Origin: Styela clava
Lineage: Eukaryota; Chordata; Ascidiacea; Stolidobranchia; Styelidae
NCBI RefSeq assembly: GCF_964204865.1
Contig: NC_135263.1
Location: 4,032,501-4,096,500, forward strand
Length of the DNA stretch: 64,000 nucleotides
Reading direction: 5' to 3'
Part shown: piece by piece, positions 10,625-23,159 of the stretch
Layout: each line of letters opens with the position of its first letter
Numbering within the stretch: the stretch's first letter is position 1
Position numbers and translations under genes: made by a program
The notes under the pieces: model-generated
The model's input: the letters and a program-made list of their open reading frames with translations, nothing else
What the model was told of the DNA's origin: nothing
Database searches by the model: none

Positions 10625-10960
10625 GTCTCCTACGCGGGGGAATATGGGGTGCCATTTAGACAGCAAGTAAATAATAAAGATGGGTTTGTGGTTCTTTAGA
10701 TGGCTATTGGGCTTCCATATAGACAGCGGGTTAGGAATAGGGATGGATACATGGTCCCAATCGCAATTTAAATGGCCTCCTTCGAAAGGGGTTTAGGCCA
10801 CTAAATATACAACCGGTTAAAAATGAACAATTGGTCGCAATCTGCATTGAATAGCATTCTAGTCCATAGAAGAGTATTCGACCGTGATATAGATAGATAA
10901 CGGGTTTGATTCTAAGGGAAGCTACACAAGAAGTTAACTGCCAATCGAAAGCAAAGTTCA
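10625..10960. repeat. Satellite-like tandem repeat, about 85-100 bp unit, diverged
   Basis: Units recognised by ATATAGACAGCGGGTTAGGA and GGTCCCAATCGCAATTTAAA, with weaker upstream and downstream copies. The same unit forms the array at 24185-24770. Confidence 0.6.
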
Positions 10961-11526
10961 ATGTAACGACTTATTCCTAACTGTGGAATGCCAGTGATAT
11001 TACCCTGTTTAATTTCATCGAACCGCACCAAACGCAGGCATGCTAGTGAGTGGATATGAAGGGCACTTAATTACATTGGAGCATCGTTGGAGCGGATTTT
11101 TTCTTCTTCAAGTTATGTGAAGAGTATCAAACATGTGATCGATGCCAACAAAACAATTGTCATTGTATATAAGAAGCTGTGGAGTCGAGAAAATTTGGAA
11201 ACGAAATTCTAAATTCTCTGGGGGACCAGATTTGCAGGCTGTCAATAATAATGAACTCAAACATTTTCATAGAAACTTAAGAAGCAATAAGTTTGCTAAG
11301 CGTTATTAACAGTCTATAAAAGAAGGAATTTATACGAAAAAGTATTTGTTACCAAGATTCGATTTTTTCGGTGTCGAGATTCAAATTTTTTCTCAAATTG
11401 TAGTCGGACACAAAATTTTTTCACTCTGTGGTCGGAGTCAATTTTTTTTTCAATCCGGAATCCGAGTGTACAGTAAAGTTACCCCGACTTCCCCCAGCCT
11501 TGGTTCTTGTCAAGCATCTTTGTCTT

Positions 11527-11637
11527 ATGCACAAACTGCGCTCAGCCCCGCACCAGTGTTTGCCGAAACAATTACTAATCGGTGTCTTGCTGGTTGCATT
11601 GCTGTCAATATTAGCTGACACAACCGATGCAGCACAC
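11527..11637 (+). CDS. Candidate first exon encoding a signal peptide (speculative)
   Basis: ATG at 11527 opens 37 codons that end exactly at a strong donor (CAC then GTAAGA at 11638). Residues 14-30 run KQLLIGVLLVALLSILA, a basic residue then a hydrophobic core, followed by DTTDAA, a plausible signal-peptidase site. Without the splice the frame stops five codons later. I cannot find a convincing second exon: the first good acceptor downstream (about 11865, TTTCCTTAG) reaches a stop after five codons. It could be a secreted-protein exon, a remnant, or chance. No family is recognised. Confidence 0.22.
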
Positions 11638-12099
11638 GTAAGAAGCACGGCTTAGTAATGATTAGTTAGTAATCTCCAAACTCTATTTACACAAAGCGCA
11701 CGATTTGATTAAATTTCGTCCTGTGGTACCTTTAACAATTATTATCGAACATAACGGTTAATACATATTGCAAATATACAGCACACATATTGCAAATATA
11801 CAGCACGCGTAGAAAGCACGGATCGCTGCTGAAGATATGCTTAATTGGGTTACAGCGTTTCCTTAGCATCAGTGGTTTTTGTGATGACTGTTGTTTTCTG
11901 GGATTCAACCAAGGATTGGAAGTTCAATTTGGCAAGGAGATGAATGGACTTGGTTTCTGTGGACTAACTTCTTACCCTTTTTTTTTGCTTTTGTGGTACT
12001 GGTACCACATATGATTATCACCTAACGACTTTCTTCTCCCTCGGGATAATAAAATCTTATTTTCTTTATAAATTCAAACCCTTCATCTTGGCCTACACT

Positions 12100-12245
12100 T
12101 CTCAAAGGATAGGATTTCAATATTTATTTTGGAGAGAGGAAAGCCGATAAGACGGCTTAGTCACGGTCCGGTTACTTGTCCATGGCGGGTGTGGGATTAA
12201 TTAACAGTTATTTGTTTCAGATGCATGGACTTGAAGGCAGTGTAC
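12100..12245 (-). mobile_element. SINE fragment (3' tail)
   Basis: AGGATAGGATTTCAATATTT, GGAAAGCCGATAAGACGGCT and GCATGGACTTG are the reverse complement of the 3' half of the tRNA-derived SINE. The tRNA-like head is absent. Confidence 0.65.
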
Positions 12246-12598
12246 ATTAAGAGCCATCGTGGATGGCCAGTTTATAATTAGTAGTGTTTATTTTAAAGTC
12301 ATGCTAAAATAGGCCAATGTCATATTTGATCCATAGGTGATTTGTATATAAATCTCACGAATCGTTATCGACAAAACTAACACAATTGAAAACTCGAACC
12401 AAGCTTGAAATGGGGGTAAAGTAGTTTCCGATTACTCGGGTATGCTGTGACGTAAATTATTAATTTGTGTTGATCAGCAGAAGTGAGCGATTGCGGCCTA
12501 ATTTGGTTGAAACTTGCCTCGTTGCAGATAAGTGATTGTTGGATTTTGACGTTATGGGAAGTGTTCGAAGCTAGAAAAGACAAATAAATACTATATAT

Positions 12599-13079
12599 CA
12601 GGGTTGTGCAACCTTTCATACAGAGGAGGGCCACATTCAAATAACTGGGAGAAACCGCGGCCCGCACCTTTATTTAAAATAGCTTTTCTAGTAGTTGCAG
12701 GCACAAAAATATTGTTCCTTTCTGTTGTTGATCTTACGGCAAAATTACGGGTCATTGTAGAAATGGTGAATTGGAACGCATAAATGAAGAAATTTGCTAT
12801 TCTAAAATATATTGTCACATCGACAATAAACGAATTCATTGATGGACACGTGTATATAACATTGTGTATTTTGCCACAGGATTTTGCTTACTAATTTTGC
12901 TAATATGACAGTGGCACTCGGGTACTGGTATAGGCTTTGTGGCACAAAGGAATTGGAATTGCTCGCACATACCAGATTAATTAAACTAAAAACTCGTTTC
13001 ACGAGCACACCATTCAAAATTGACACAATTTTTTCTTGTGGCCGCATTTGGCCCACGGGCCGGAGTTTGCACACCCTTG
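12599..13079. mobile_element. hAT-type MITE, 481 bp
   Basis: Ends CAGGGTTGTGCAACCT and GTTTGCACACCCTTG are inverted. Subterminal GCGGCCCGCACC and GGCCCACGGGCC. Flanks CTATATAT (12591-12598) and CTGTATAT (13080-13087) match at 7 of 8 bases. A fragment of the same family (TGCAACCTTTAATGCAGA, TTTCTAGTAGTTGCA) is in PSMD7 intron 4 near 58783-58890. Confidence 0.75.
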
Positions 13080-13453
13080 CTGTATATTATTAGAGAAAAA
13101 AAGATTCTTTGAAACGCGTTTAGAATTTACTGCCGTTTATGGAGCAGGAGGGGCTTGTAGAGTGATTTTTCTTAAAACAAGGCCACGTGCAATGAGGGGA
13201 CTAATCATTGAGAAAAGTTATAGGTGCCTACTGAAATGCCAAGAACATTTTGCATCGGTTTGCATGTTTGGAAACTCGCCGTATTGTCTCCACTCGAGTT
13301 GGAACCAGATCGCCATTTAGTCTTTCGCGTCCTCTGAATAGAATGACTTAGACTCACTAATGACTAAACTATTAAACTATCCGCCAGTGAGACTTCACTT
13401 AACACAGTGATTGACACGACTTAATACTCGAATGACTTGACTTCACTTGCGAC

Positions 13454-13810
13454 TAGGGTCGGGCATTTATAAATACCTAATGATTTCAGAATCAATATTT
13501 TTTTGAATCGAATCTTGAATACTTACTCCAATATATGTAATTGTATGTGTTTAATTTTGTTGGGTCCTCCAGAAACATGAATACCTGAAAATAAAAATCC
13601 ATCACTCAGACTGTTCGCCGAGTGTTCACACGCAAAAAAACAAACATTTTTCAACAATAACCCACTCGGACGAAAAGAGCCATAAAAAAATGAGGGATTC
13701 GCCGCCGACCTTTGGCGGACAACAACAAAAAACCAAGATGGCGGCGATTCGAAATTTTATTCTGAACCGATTCGATTAATTAACGATTTGGTTCGAAATA
13801 CCCAGCCCTA
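13454..13810. mobile_element. hAT-type MITE, related to 35460-35875
   Basis: Ends TAGGGTCGGGCATTT and GAAATACCCAGCCCTA, with GAATCGAATC arms. Same family as the element at 35460, which has a perfect target duplication. None is visible here. Confidence 0.65.
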
Positions 13811-16224
13811 CGCCCTCTCATCCGTTTTAAGTGTTACAACTCCGTTTGATTACGTTTAATTTAAAATGTTTTCTTTTTCGCCACCGAAATACATGATACA
13901 CGGATCATTCGAGTTTTATAATATGAAACGGGACATCTCCGGATTTGGTAATTGTTCATTTCCCGTCACGTAGACCTGAATAATTCATCATACTTTGCGG
14001 TACCATCATGCGTCGTGGGTCGGTCATTTCCGCCACGTGTCCCTGGCCTTAAGGAGAAAATCACTGATCCCAACAATCATAACGAAGACGAGAGAATGAA
14101 GTGTCAAATTAAATTGAGTAGACAAGTGTAAACTGGGGAAGTTTCCACGCTCTCCAGAATAGTAAGCAGCTCATTAGGCACCAATGGAAGCTTGTTTACG
14201 GCCTTTGTCGGAGTTAAGTTCTAAAAGCGCATCATTAAGAAGAATAGTAAAGCTTTTGGTGTGAGATAGCGACTACGATGTTGGCTCCAACTATGTTAAC
14301 ACTCATGGTTAGAGCTCTCTTGATCAAAACTCATGTCCGTCGCCCCTTATCAGGACGATGACATAGACTTTTTATATAGTACACAATAACTGAGTGTCCA
14401 TAAGACTCTTCGTAATTGAAATATCATTTAAGTCAAATGTTAATTTTTTTTAAAATCACTTATGAACTTTGAGGACACCATGTACATATTACTAGTTTAA
14501 GTACTAAGATGTTTCGCGCTATCGCTGAACGGTCATGACTTCCACTACCATAAAGACTATACATATGAGAAAAATAACTGTTGCCATATCTGACATGGTC
14601 GGGGTTTGCCATATTCATAAGCCGTCTTATAAGCTTTCCTCTTCACTGGGACTAATATGATATTCGAGTCTTTGTCGAGTCAATTCATCTTATTAATCTA
14701 TTGCCGACATGATATTGTATTGATAAATCGCATTCCAAGTTTTTAATGTTAATTTCAGTCACGATATGGCAACAAATAACCAGCCGTGCATATTGTGATT
14801 TGAAGTTCTATTCTTAGATATTCAGTCTGTCCCGAATCATGAATCTTAATCGCCATTTCTTGGCGCATTCTGAGTCGGGTTTTTGCGATCAATCAGGCAT
14901 CCAAAGCCGTTGTAAGGCCGGTTATAAATCCAGGGTAGACAGTGGAGTTACAACTTTGTATGTGTATGAAGCAGGAGCGCTAAGTTGCACAATCGAACAC
15001 GCTTTTGGTGTTTCAAATCGTGATGTAAATAAATCGTGTCGCCCTGCTTTTTTTCTGCCGCGTTTTCAAAAGTTATTGATTATTAAGGCGAATTTGTTTA
15101 GCTATGTGCCGTATATAGAACAAGTATAATGCGTGCGTAATATCTTCGGCGTATACTTATTCGAGTTTGAAATCTTCAGACCAAATTTGGACTTCCAGAT
15201 ATGGTGTTGTGAAAAATTGTTGGCAGACATGCAAAAGGGAGTTGCCGGCACGCTCTGAACTGGCTGATAAGCGTTGAAAGCTGACTCAGATCAATTCAAC
15301 CGTTTGGGCGTTTCTTTCGGCGATAATTACTAGCTACTAAGGCTTAATTATATACTGTGCTGTGTTTCAAAGTTGAGAAGACGTTAAGTTTCTTACTATG
15401 CTTAGAAATACCACCATAATACCATTAAATTTATGAATGGAATGAGTACGCGTTGGTTTAGCGTTGGTTCTTATAAACAAAGAAATTCGCTAACGCTGGA
15501 ATTTACTTCAGTTCGTCAGTTAGATTAGAAGCTGAAGCAAAGCAGCTGTGACAGGGCAGAGTTGAGTAAAAGGGTAATCTTTTTGGGCCGTTTCATATTT
15601 GAGTTGAAATGTTCAGCAAACATTATATTGTTTCAAGAATTAAGCGTTGAAAAGCGATAGCATGATGGTAAGAGCTATGTCCTGTATGTCAGTTTTAGCA
15701 TTGTTCGTACAGGCATCAGGGTTCTTTCTAATTACACCAATTCAATGAAAGAGTAACGAATATACCCGAATGATCTTTTAAAATCCTCCTAGACTACATA
15801 TTTGTGGCTTCTTTTTCAGACCACTGTTCAGAACGAAATCGCGGAAGCGCCTAAAATTAGCTGGAAGATTACGTTTTTACGGTTTTAGTTTTGGATTCGG
15901 GCGAAATCCCGACTTTGCAAAGTGCGTTGAACGTTTGTCGACTCACAAACAAGCGCAAAATATAACCGCTTTCCACGAAATAGCAAGCACGTTGGTGAGC
16001 TTTCGTTAAATCATACCCCAGCTTTTTCAGACAAAACAAGGTGTAACTTAATCTGCGGAAAATCGAATCTTATAAAGAGCACTGGGTATGTATTGAATTG
16101 CAAGTCTTTCTCCTTGTTTACTTTCTACTTCGGATCCGTATGCCTCAGTTGCCACAAGGATGCTTGAACGAGTTAGTATTCTAAAGATAAATAAGAATAA
16201 CATAATTAATAAATCGCTGTTATT
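13811..16224. other. No gene seen
   Basis: Chance frames only. A short SINE-tail fragment (GGTTTGCCATATTCATAAGC, CGTCTTATAAGC) lies near 14606-14650. Confidence 0.5.
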
Positions 16225-16233
16225 ATAAGTAAT

Positions 16234-16301
16234 ATGGGTTTTAGCACCCGCATATAGATTGAACCCTAGGATATACACATGGGTTCAAATATACGGTCAC
16301 C
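16234..16301. mobile_element. Short relative of the 9431-9615 element
   Basis: ATGGGTTTTAGCACCCGCAT through GTTCAAATATACGGTCACC, flanked by a perfect 9-bp repeat ATAAGTAAT (16225-16233, 16302-16310). It matches about 68 bp at the right end of the 185-bp element. Confidence 0.65.
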
Positions 16302-16372
16302 ATAAGTAATATCGTTTATTGTCTGAAGAAGTTAGACTACGATTTAACGAGAGCTCACAAATACACTTAGAG

Positions 16373-16671
16373 CAGGGTGGTCCGAACCCAGGCCCGCGGG
16401 CCACATGTTGCCCGCCGCTTCATTATCTGTGGCCCGCGTTGCATTCGGCGAAGAATAAAAAAAATCGCATTTTGTGTTGTTTCGTCATAAATTAACCAAA
16501 AAATTTTTTGACATATTGTTGCATCACTAATGTCACTGAAATGACTAGTGTTATGGCTTGCTGAGGCAACTAGCGAAGTTAAACGAGCGAAGTTCTTGGC
16601 ACTATTGTGGCCCGCGAACAATGCAAAAATAATTTTGTGGCCCGCGGATCTGCCAATCTTGGACCACCCTG
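16373..16671. mobile_element. hAT-type MITE, 299 bp, perfect target duplication
   Basis: Ends CAGGGTGGTCCGAACC and CTTGGACCACCCTG; subterminal GGCCCGCGGGCC and GTGGCCCGCGG. Perfect 8-bp duplication ACTTAGAG (16365-16372, 16672-16679). A second copy in inverted orientation is in PSMD7 intron 5 (about 60525-60811). No coding capacity. Confidence 0.88.
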
Positions 16672-16699
16672 ACTTAGAGCATGGCAACAACATAATCTC

Positions 16700-19600
16700 T
16701 TTTCACGAAATAGCAAGTATATGAATATTATCACGACATAAGCAGTAGGAGTGATTACCAATATCATTCGTTAAATATTATTCAAATTATTGTCTGGTTG
16801 ACATATGTCGTTTTGAATTGAACAATTATCATATTGTTGTTAAACTGGTCCAATTAGTGCTTATAACGTGCAATTAAACGTTCGCGAGCCGGTAGCGAAC
16901 TCGCTAAGAAAATGTTTTGTCTGCGTATGGAAGAGCTATGGGTCATGCTTAATCGATATAGGATATGACTCGGATTTCTTCAGACAGTCCACCGTGTTCT
17001 TAAACGACAGCACGATTAAAACGCGAGAAACCTTATGCACGAACCTCAAATTTCGATGTGAATCTAACTTTTGAAGATCAGTGTAATTATTTTGAATTAT
17101 TTGGCGGTCAAAAGTGAATTTTAAATGCAACATTAAGGCGTCAGTTGCGAAAAAAACCTCCGCGAACCACCTATTTTTCACGCATCTGGCTTTCAAGGCT
17201 TACTGTAACTCTTTTTATAAATCTAATAGAACCCAGGGCGGGTCTTTGTACAAAAAATCCCTATTTTGGCGTCGTATTTTTTGATCTCGCATTCAATATC
17301 TCAGGACCCAATCTCACTTTGAGTGTATAATGAATTGCGCAGGCAATGCCGAGCCGGTAAGATTCCGATCTTCCAAAAATATCAGCGTTTTGCATATCAG
17401 TTACTGCCTGTACGCTTCGTTGTTCGAAGTGAAAAGCGTGGAATATGTCAAAAAGGAAAATTACTGCAGGCCTATTTAAACGCTTGTTCAGAGCGGTTGC
17501 GTGATCAACTCAAAAATTTCGCATCCGGTAAAAATAGCGACGCGGTTAAAATTCTTAATCTCAAGGCAACCTGGTATCCGTTTACTAACATTAATTGATA
17601 CGTTCCTTATCCACCATTTGTCCCGATAATCATTTAATTGCCATGAAATTATTTAACGGAGAACATCAAAACTATTATTTTGTAGACCGTTTATGTTTCC
17701 TATTATTATCCGCGCGTGAAGCCGGTATTCTGAATCGCAATTATTCATGGCCGGGCCGTGCTTGTCACATATATGTACGTTACTAAATTTATCTGTGTTT
17801 TATCAGTGGGCCATGTAAGAGGAGTCTTGTCCGATCAATACGTTTATTACCAAATGTTTTTGGTTATTTATCAGCGGGCCACGCAAGATCATACTTGGCG
17901 ATCAAACTTCCTCGCGAATACGAGTAATACATAATTAATAGGCTTTAAAAAATTTACTTCTCAGCGCCTGGGCTCCGTCTGTTGTTAAAATTATCTTCGA
18001 AAAATCGTTGGCCAGGCATGAAAATTATTATTTAAACACGTTGTAATAATGGGCCATGTTAGATTGGACTCAAAGTATAATTTAACCGGCTGGCGAGCGC
18101 TTAATGTTTTTACCATTTCGGCGCAAACCCCGCCCTTTCAATAGGTCTCATAATCTCTGTAGGACTGTAGTTGTATTGCTGTTGCTTTCTGGTACTCGAC
18201 ATTCCATTTAGAGTTGTAGTTTGCTACCGCTGTCAATGAATTTGCCAGCTATTGTTGTGGCGTGTTATTAGCTTGTAGTGTGGCTTGATCGCGGTGCTCA
18301 GGATAGATAGCCAGTACAAGTGTTATGGCGAAGAGTAGGGTTTAAAAAGGCTGTTTCGGTTTTGTATTGTAAGCAATTATTTGATTAATCTTTTTTTTTT
18401 TTTTAAGTTTTTGCGAATTCGGAATAATGCATTTATTTTAGGTTGTGCTGTTCGACAACATTCAGTAGTTGGTTGCACCTTTTTTGTTACAGCAGATGTG
18501 AAATTGTAAAATTTCGCCTACGGAGGTAAATTCAACCTGTTTTAAGAGTGAATGTTTCAAGAAAGAAGTTAACATCTCATTCAAAAATAGGCTAACGGTT
18601 TCGTTGAATAATTATACATAATTGTAGGAGTTGGGGGGGATTTACTTTCGATATTTTTCTTGGGCAAATAGAAAAAATGAAAAAGAAAAAAAATGTTGGT
18701 ATAACATGCTACATGTCCCGGGTTCACGCCCAAGAATTGTTATTCATTATTAGTTTGAACAAAACTAATTCAGCCAGGATATGTTCCATTAAAAAGATTA
18801 GCAAAATCCTGCGATAAGAAAAGTTAGAATCTGGGTTTATGCTTGTATTTTCTGGTTTGAACAGGTTCTCGCCAGCCTTGGGTGTGTCATCCTTGGAACG
18901 GGATGTCGTTGGACATTCAACAAGGAATAGCATGAAGCTAAAAACTTAATTGTATGAAATTTAGTTCGGTATAATGCATGGCCAATCATAACATTTTTGA
19001 CGCATATTACACGAGTGCGCATTGTTTCGCAATACCCAGAGGAAATTACGTCATTATAGGATGTTTGGCTTTGAAATTCAAATTGATTTCAATCTGTCAT
19101 CGACTTCGTCTAGTCTAGGGGCTTGCGTTTGGATTTTGAAAGAAGATTATTTCTCGAGCTTCCATCGGTAAAATATCCGTTCGTCATTATCTAACAAAAC
19201 TTTTCAAATAGCGGCGTTAATCAGAAGTCCCTAAACCCAAATTCGCAGTCATTTAAGTGAACCCTGTGGTTCGATGAATACCAGAGTCATTACATTTAGA
19301 CGAATCAAGTCTCTTCGAGTCTTTAATAAATGGTGACTTGAATCCAATCCGTGTCGAATTGATAATTTTAGCCTCCCCTTCAGCGGTTATCAAACTTTTG
19401 GAGCCCATGAAGAGATTGACTATTATTCACGTAGCCCCGTCAATTTGAAACTTGACAAACCTATTGATGAAGTAGTGTCGAAATGTAGCAACAAGCTGTA
19501 ATTAAAATATGGCCTATCCCTTGGAACTAATAGGTAATGATACTTGAATTACCGCCTTGTTGCCACATTTCTACGCTACCGTTATCAAATTTTATTAATG

Positions 19601-19860
19601 TCGTTATTGCTTATGTGAATAAAATTGACAAAGTCAGTGTATCAATAGGGAATAGCTCGCGGAACCCGAAGGTTTCGCTCACGAAGCCCTGGGGCTCCGT
19701 ATAGAGCCAGTTAAGAACGTCTACTCTGCCAAATAAGTATGCAAAAGTAGCATACCCTCACATAACGTTAGATATCCGTAGCCGCCTGTGTTATGCCTTG
19801 TTCGAAGCGAAAGGCGTAATTGCGTCTTGTAAAAAAAGTGATTTCATTTGAGTAATATTT
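16700..19860. other. No gene seen
   Basis: Three loosely similar segments containing GGGCCATGTAAG, GGGCCACGCAAG and GGGCCATGTTAG (near 17808, 17877, 18051) suggest old repeats. A poly-T run is at about 18391-18403. Frames up to 91 codons show no recognisable domain. Confidence 0.45.
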
Positions 19861-19867
19861 AACGGTA

Positions 19868-20063
19868 GCGTGTGTACTAAGTTAGGATTAGGCCATCATT
19901 TTCTTCCGATTTTCCTTATTTTAGTTCCATCACGAGTTCGGGGACTGTTTGTGTTAGCCAAGTGAATATACTGCCGATAGGTTTCAGTCCCTTTACACAA
20001 CTTGATGTTAAATAAGCGAACAAAATTAGTTACCTCCATATTGGTACACACACTTCTGGAGCG
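19868..20063 (+). mobile_element. Foldback MITE, 215-bp class
   Basis: GTGTGTACTAAGTTAGGATT at the left, CATATTGGTACACACACTTC with TGGAGCG at the right. The internal block GTTCGGGGACTGTTTGTGTT matches the other members. Confidence 0.7.
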
Positions 20064-21130
20064 TCATTTGAGTAATATTTAACAACGTATAGCAAATGGT
20101 TAAAATGCTGAACGATGAAAATACCACCAAGTTATGATTGTTTCCCTCACGGGAATATAAATTGTAACCGCGATCTTTGATTCAAGATACCTTCATTTTG
20201 TAATTTCGCTGAGCGAGCTGACTCTTCTTCAAACAAGCATATTTCAATCTGATTTACCGTAAGAGTCTTACTGAACGTTAACACAAATGTATTTCGTAAA
20301 CGTACCATGAAACAGTTTAATTTTAAATACTCCTACAATTATACCTATTTCATCTATGGTATATTCTCGGCCGTATATAAATCTTTGTTGATTTGAAGAT
20401 ATAATTATTTTATCGACAGCTAAATCCTTGCGCGGTTCAAGTTTGGCCGAGGATAAGTCATCATTGCGGTTTCAGAACTACCGAGAATACTTTTGGGAAA
20501 TCGTTCATTCAACTTTCTCATGAGATTAAGTATTGGATTAAAAATCCATAAACCGTTAAAGATATTAAGCTTTATATTAACGATTGCTCAGCCGTATATT
20601 GGACTCTGCGCTCGTTTTTTAAATAAGGTTCGTCTCAGATGAGGTTTTACGATAATGAGATTGGCCATAGGCGGGAAAGGTCATTTTGTGGGAAAGGGTT
20701 CTTCAGAGAGTTGAAGAAGATTTATTGTATTTCTGACCTTTTGCGCGAATTATATCGCGATTTCGTCAATTTTTTACTAATGTGGACCATTAGCGGGAAA
20801 GTTCCTTTTGTAGGAAAAATGTCTTCTGACGGAAATAAAAGAAAGAATTGATTCGACATTCGTTTGTTAAAAGTTCACGATTAAGGCGTGCCGTCTCGTA
20901 CGATAGAGCTAATTGCATACTTCGCTTTGAAATGTGTTTATTAGATGTAGAATGTTCCATTATTAGTCGATTGCGTTAGGCATATTATATCGTATATGGT
21001 GTTTGGCATTGTACTCAGATTAAGGCAAGCAACTGCTGATACATAGATATCTATTATGTTCTAAACGGCTGGAATCTATTCGGTTCTACATAGTCTACGC
21101 AAACTATTGTCGTTTGTGTGATATGGTGAG
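20064..21130. other. No gene seen
   Basis: No supported frame. A GCGGGAAAG motif recurs near 20671 and 20793 without a clear repeat unit. Confidence 0.45.
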
Positions 21131-21445
21131 CATAGGGGATGAACCCGTGGAGGGCAAGTGGGCCACAGAGCAACTGAAGGGGGACCACAATGTTAGACGC
21201 AAAACTTATTTTACTTTTTCCTTTCCACCCCCCCCCCCCCCCCCCCCCATTGCTTGATAAAGTTATTTCATAGGGCGTTTTCACTTTGTTGAGCATGAAT
21301 TGTTGGAACATAATGGAATTTGGAATCTACCAATTAAAATAACGCTATAAATACAACTGGAATGATAAACAGGGGGCCATATAAGCGCTAAGAGCTTCCA
21401 CAAGGAGGTCACGAGCACTAAAAGGTGGGGAGCCACTGCTCTAAC
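21130..21445 (-). repeat. Dispersed MITE-like repeat with a long poly-C tract
   Basis: Reverse-complement relative of 35084-35300: TTGGAATCTACCAATTAAAA and GGAATGATAAACAGGGGGCC match GATTGGTAGATTCCAAATCC and GACCCCCTGTTTATCATTCC there. A run of about 21 C lies at 21229-21249; its length may be an assembly uncertainty. Confidence 0.6.
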
Positions 21446-22096
21446 TACTAAGTAAACACCCTGTGATGAAATTTAGCCTCTTAAATGTATCGTTTTCTGT
21501 CGGCTTTTCTCATTCACCTACCTCGTGTATCGATTTTCTATTGTTAGACCGTTACAATGTATTCCACAGGAAGCGTATCCGCAGTTTTACGAGAATTTCA
21601 TTCAAATTTGTCAATACCGAGTGCGACCAAAATTTTCAGATTAGTCCATATATGTTACAGTTGAGGAAGAGTTAGCATGTCCGGTCGTTTATCCGGACAT
21701 GCTAATTATTAATGCTAATTAAACATTCATAATTATCTTATGAATATTAATCCTGAGATATTTATATTCAGAGTGTCAAAATAATTTCACCAGATTTTAT
21801 AGTGATAACAATTAAAAATGTTGTCTTTGTTTATTCTTAGTTCTTATTGTGCTTAAAGTTTCATTTATCATACAATTGAATTAATTTAAACTTACAATTG
21901 TTATTACTATAAGTAGGGCGAAATTGATGGACAGCCTGTATATTATATTCTATACAAATATTCTATAGCATGTTCTATGTTAATTAACAAGTCATAGCTC
22001 GTTATATGAATAAGCAATTGTATCACTTCTTCTCTTTTTTGTTCTGGTTAGGTTTAGTTAAAATAAGTTGGAAGGGGGGTGGAGAATGGCCCAACT

Positions 22097-22450
22097 CAGT
22101 GTTGCCCAACATATGGGTCGGAAGTCGGGACCTAAAACTGGCTCGCCTGAAAATTTTCTCAGATCGCTTGTTTTATCAACATAAACCGAAGTTACTGATT
22201 TTATTTTTTAGTGAATTTTATTGTTAGTTTTATATTTGATATTGCAGTGTTGCTCAATAATAATTGTATAAGTGGGAAGTAGCACAGCGTAAAAACTTGG
22301 CGTCTGCTGTTATTAGTCTGCAAGTTAATATTGTAACAATTTGAACTTAAGCGTCACATATCGCCTAGCATATCCTTGAGTCAAGAGATTTCATAAAAAT
22401 TGTTTTTTAATAAGTTTTTGTCGCTTGAAAAAAAAGGTTGGAAACCAGTG
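22097..22450. mobile_element. hAT-type MITE, diverged
   Basis: Left CAGTGTTGCCCAACATATGG with GTCGG; right AAAAAAGGTTGGAAACCAGTG. Inverted ends of the CAGTG type. A fragment with CAGTGTTTCCCAACCTATGG is at 60090 in PSMD7 intron 5. No target duplication seen. Confidence 0.6.
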
Positions 22451-22567
22451 CCCTCGCCTATGATAAACAGTCAAATAAGAATTAGTGACGGGCGAATGAC
22501 GAAACATAACCTATCCCCACCTGACTTAAGCTGAACAGAACCAAAGAAAACAGATTAATAAACCAAC

Positions 22568-22866
22568 AAGAATATCGGTCGGAGACCGAAGACTTATCGA
22601 TCGAAGTTTAGGGTATCCCAAAACAGCGGTCTTACTCCATAGTGACACCGTGTGTCACATCACTAATTAATTTATAACTCGCTAATTATACGACATAATT
22701 CATCGAAAATCAATAGGCTTCTGACCCGAGCTATGATGAATGCACATGCAAAATTTGGAGCAGATTCAACCTTGCTTTCGTGAGATATCGCGTGCATCTA
22801 ACAGACAAACAAACAAACAGACAAATACCTATCAACATACTTACCGATCTTAAGATCGATAAGTAA
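22568..22866 (+). repeat. Interspersed 300-bp repeat (second copy abuts fascin exon 3)
   Basis: Starts AATATCGGTCGGAGACCGAA, ends CCGATCTTAAGATCGATAAG TAA. It contains GAGATATCGCGTGCATCTAA followed by an (ACAG/ACAA) run. The copy at 32004-32298 is co-linear over its full length. No coding capacity; probably a SINE-like or 3'-end retroelement unit, class unsettled. Confidence 0.7.
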
Positions 22867-22875
22867 TAACGGCGC

Positions 22876-23078
22876 TTCAGTAGTGTGTACACCAATATGA
22901 AGGTAACTGATTTTGTTCGCCTATCAAGTTGTGTAAAGGGACTGATATGCAGGTGGTATATTCACTTGGCTAACACAGACAGTCCCCGAACTCGCAATAT
23001 AACTAAAATAAGGAAAATCGGGATGCAATTACGGCCTAACCCTAACCTTGTACACACACTACACGAGTACCTCAATAA
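22876..23078 (-). mobile_element. Foldback MITE, 215-bp class, inverted
   Basis: CGCTTCAGTAGTGTGTACAC at the left end, CTAACCCTAACCTTGTACAC with CACTAC at the right end. It is the reverse complement of the 36906 copy. It follows the 300-bp repeat directly. Confidence 0.7.
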
Positions 23079-23159
23079 CAGTATAGTGCCCTACTGTGAT
23101 ATTTTGCTTATTCCTTTAGATCGAGATTTAATGACATCGACAAATATTAATACAAATTA

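Noticed and set aside
17323-17598. 91-aa frame with reasonable composition
   Set aside because: No recognisable domain, no donor/acceptor support and no neighbouring exon; not better than chance.
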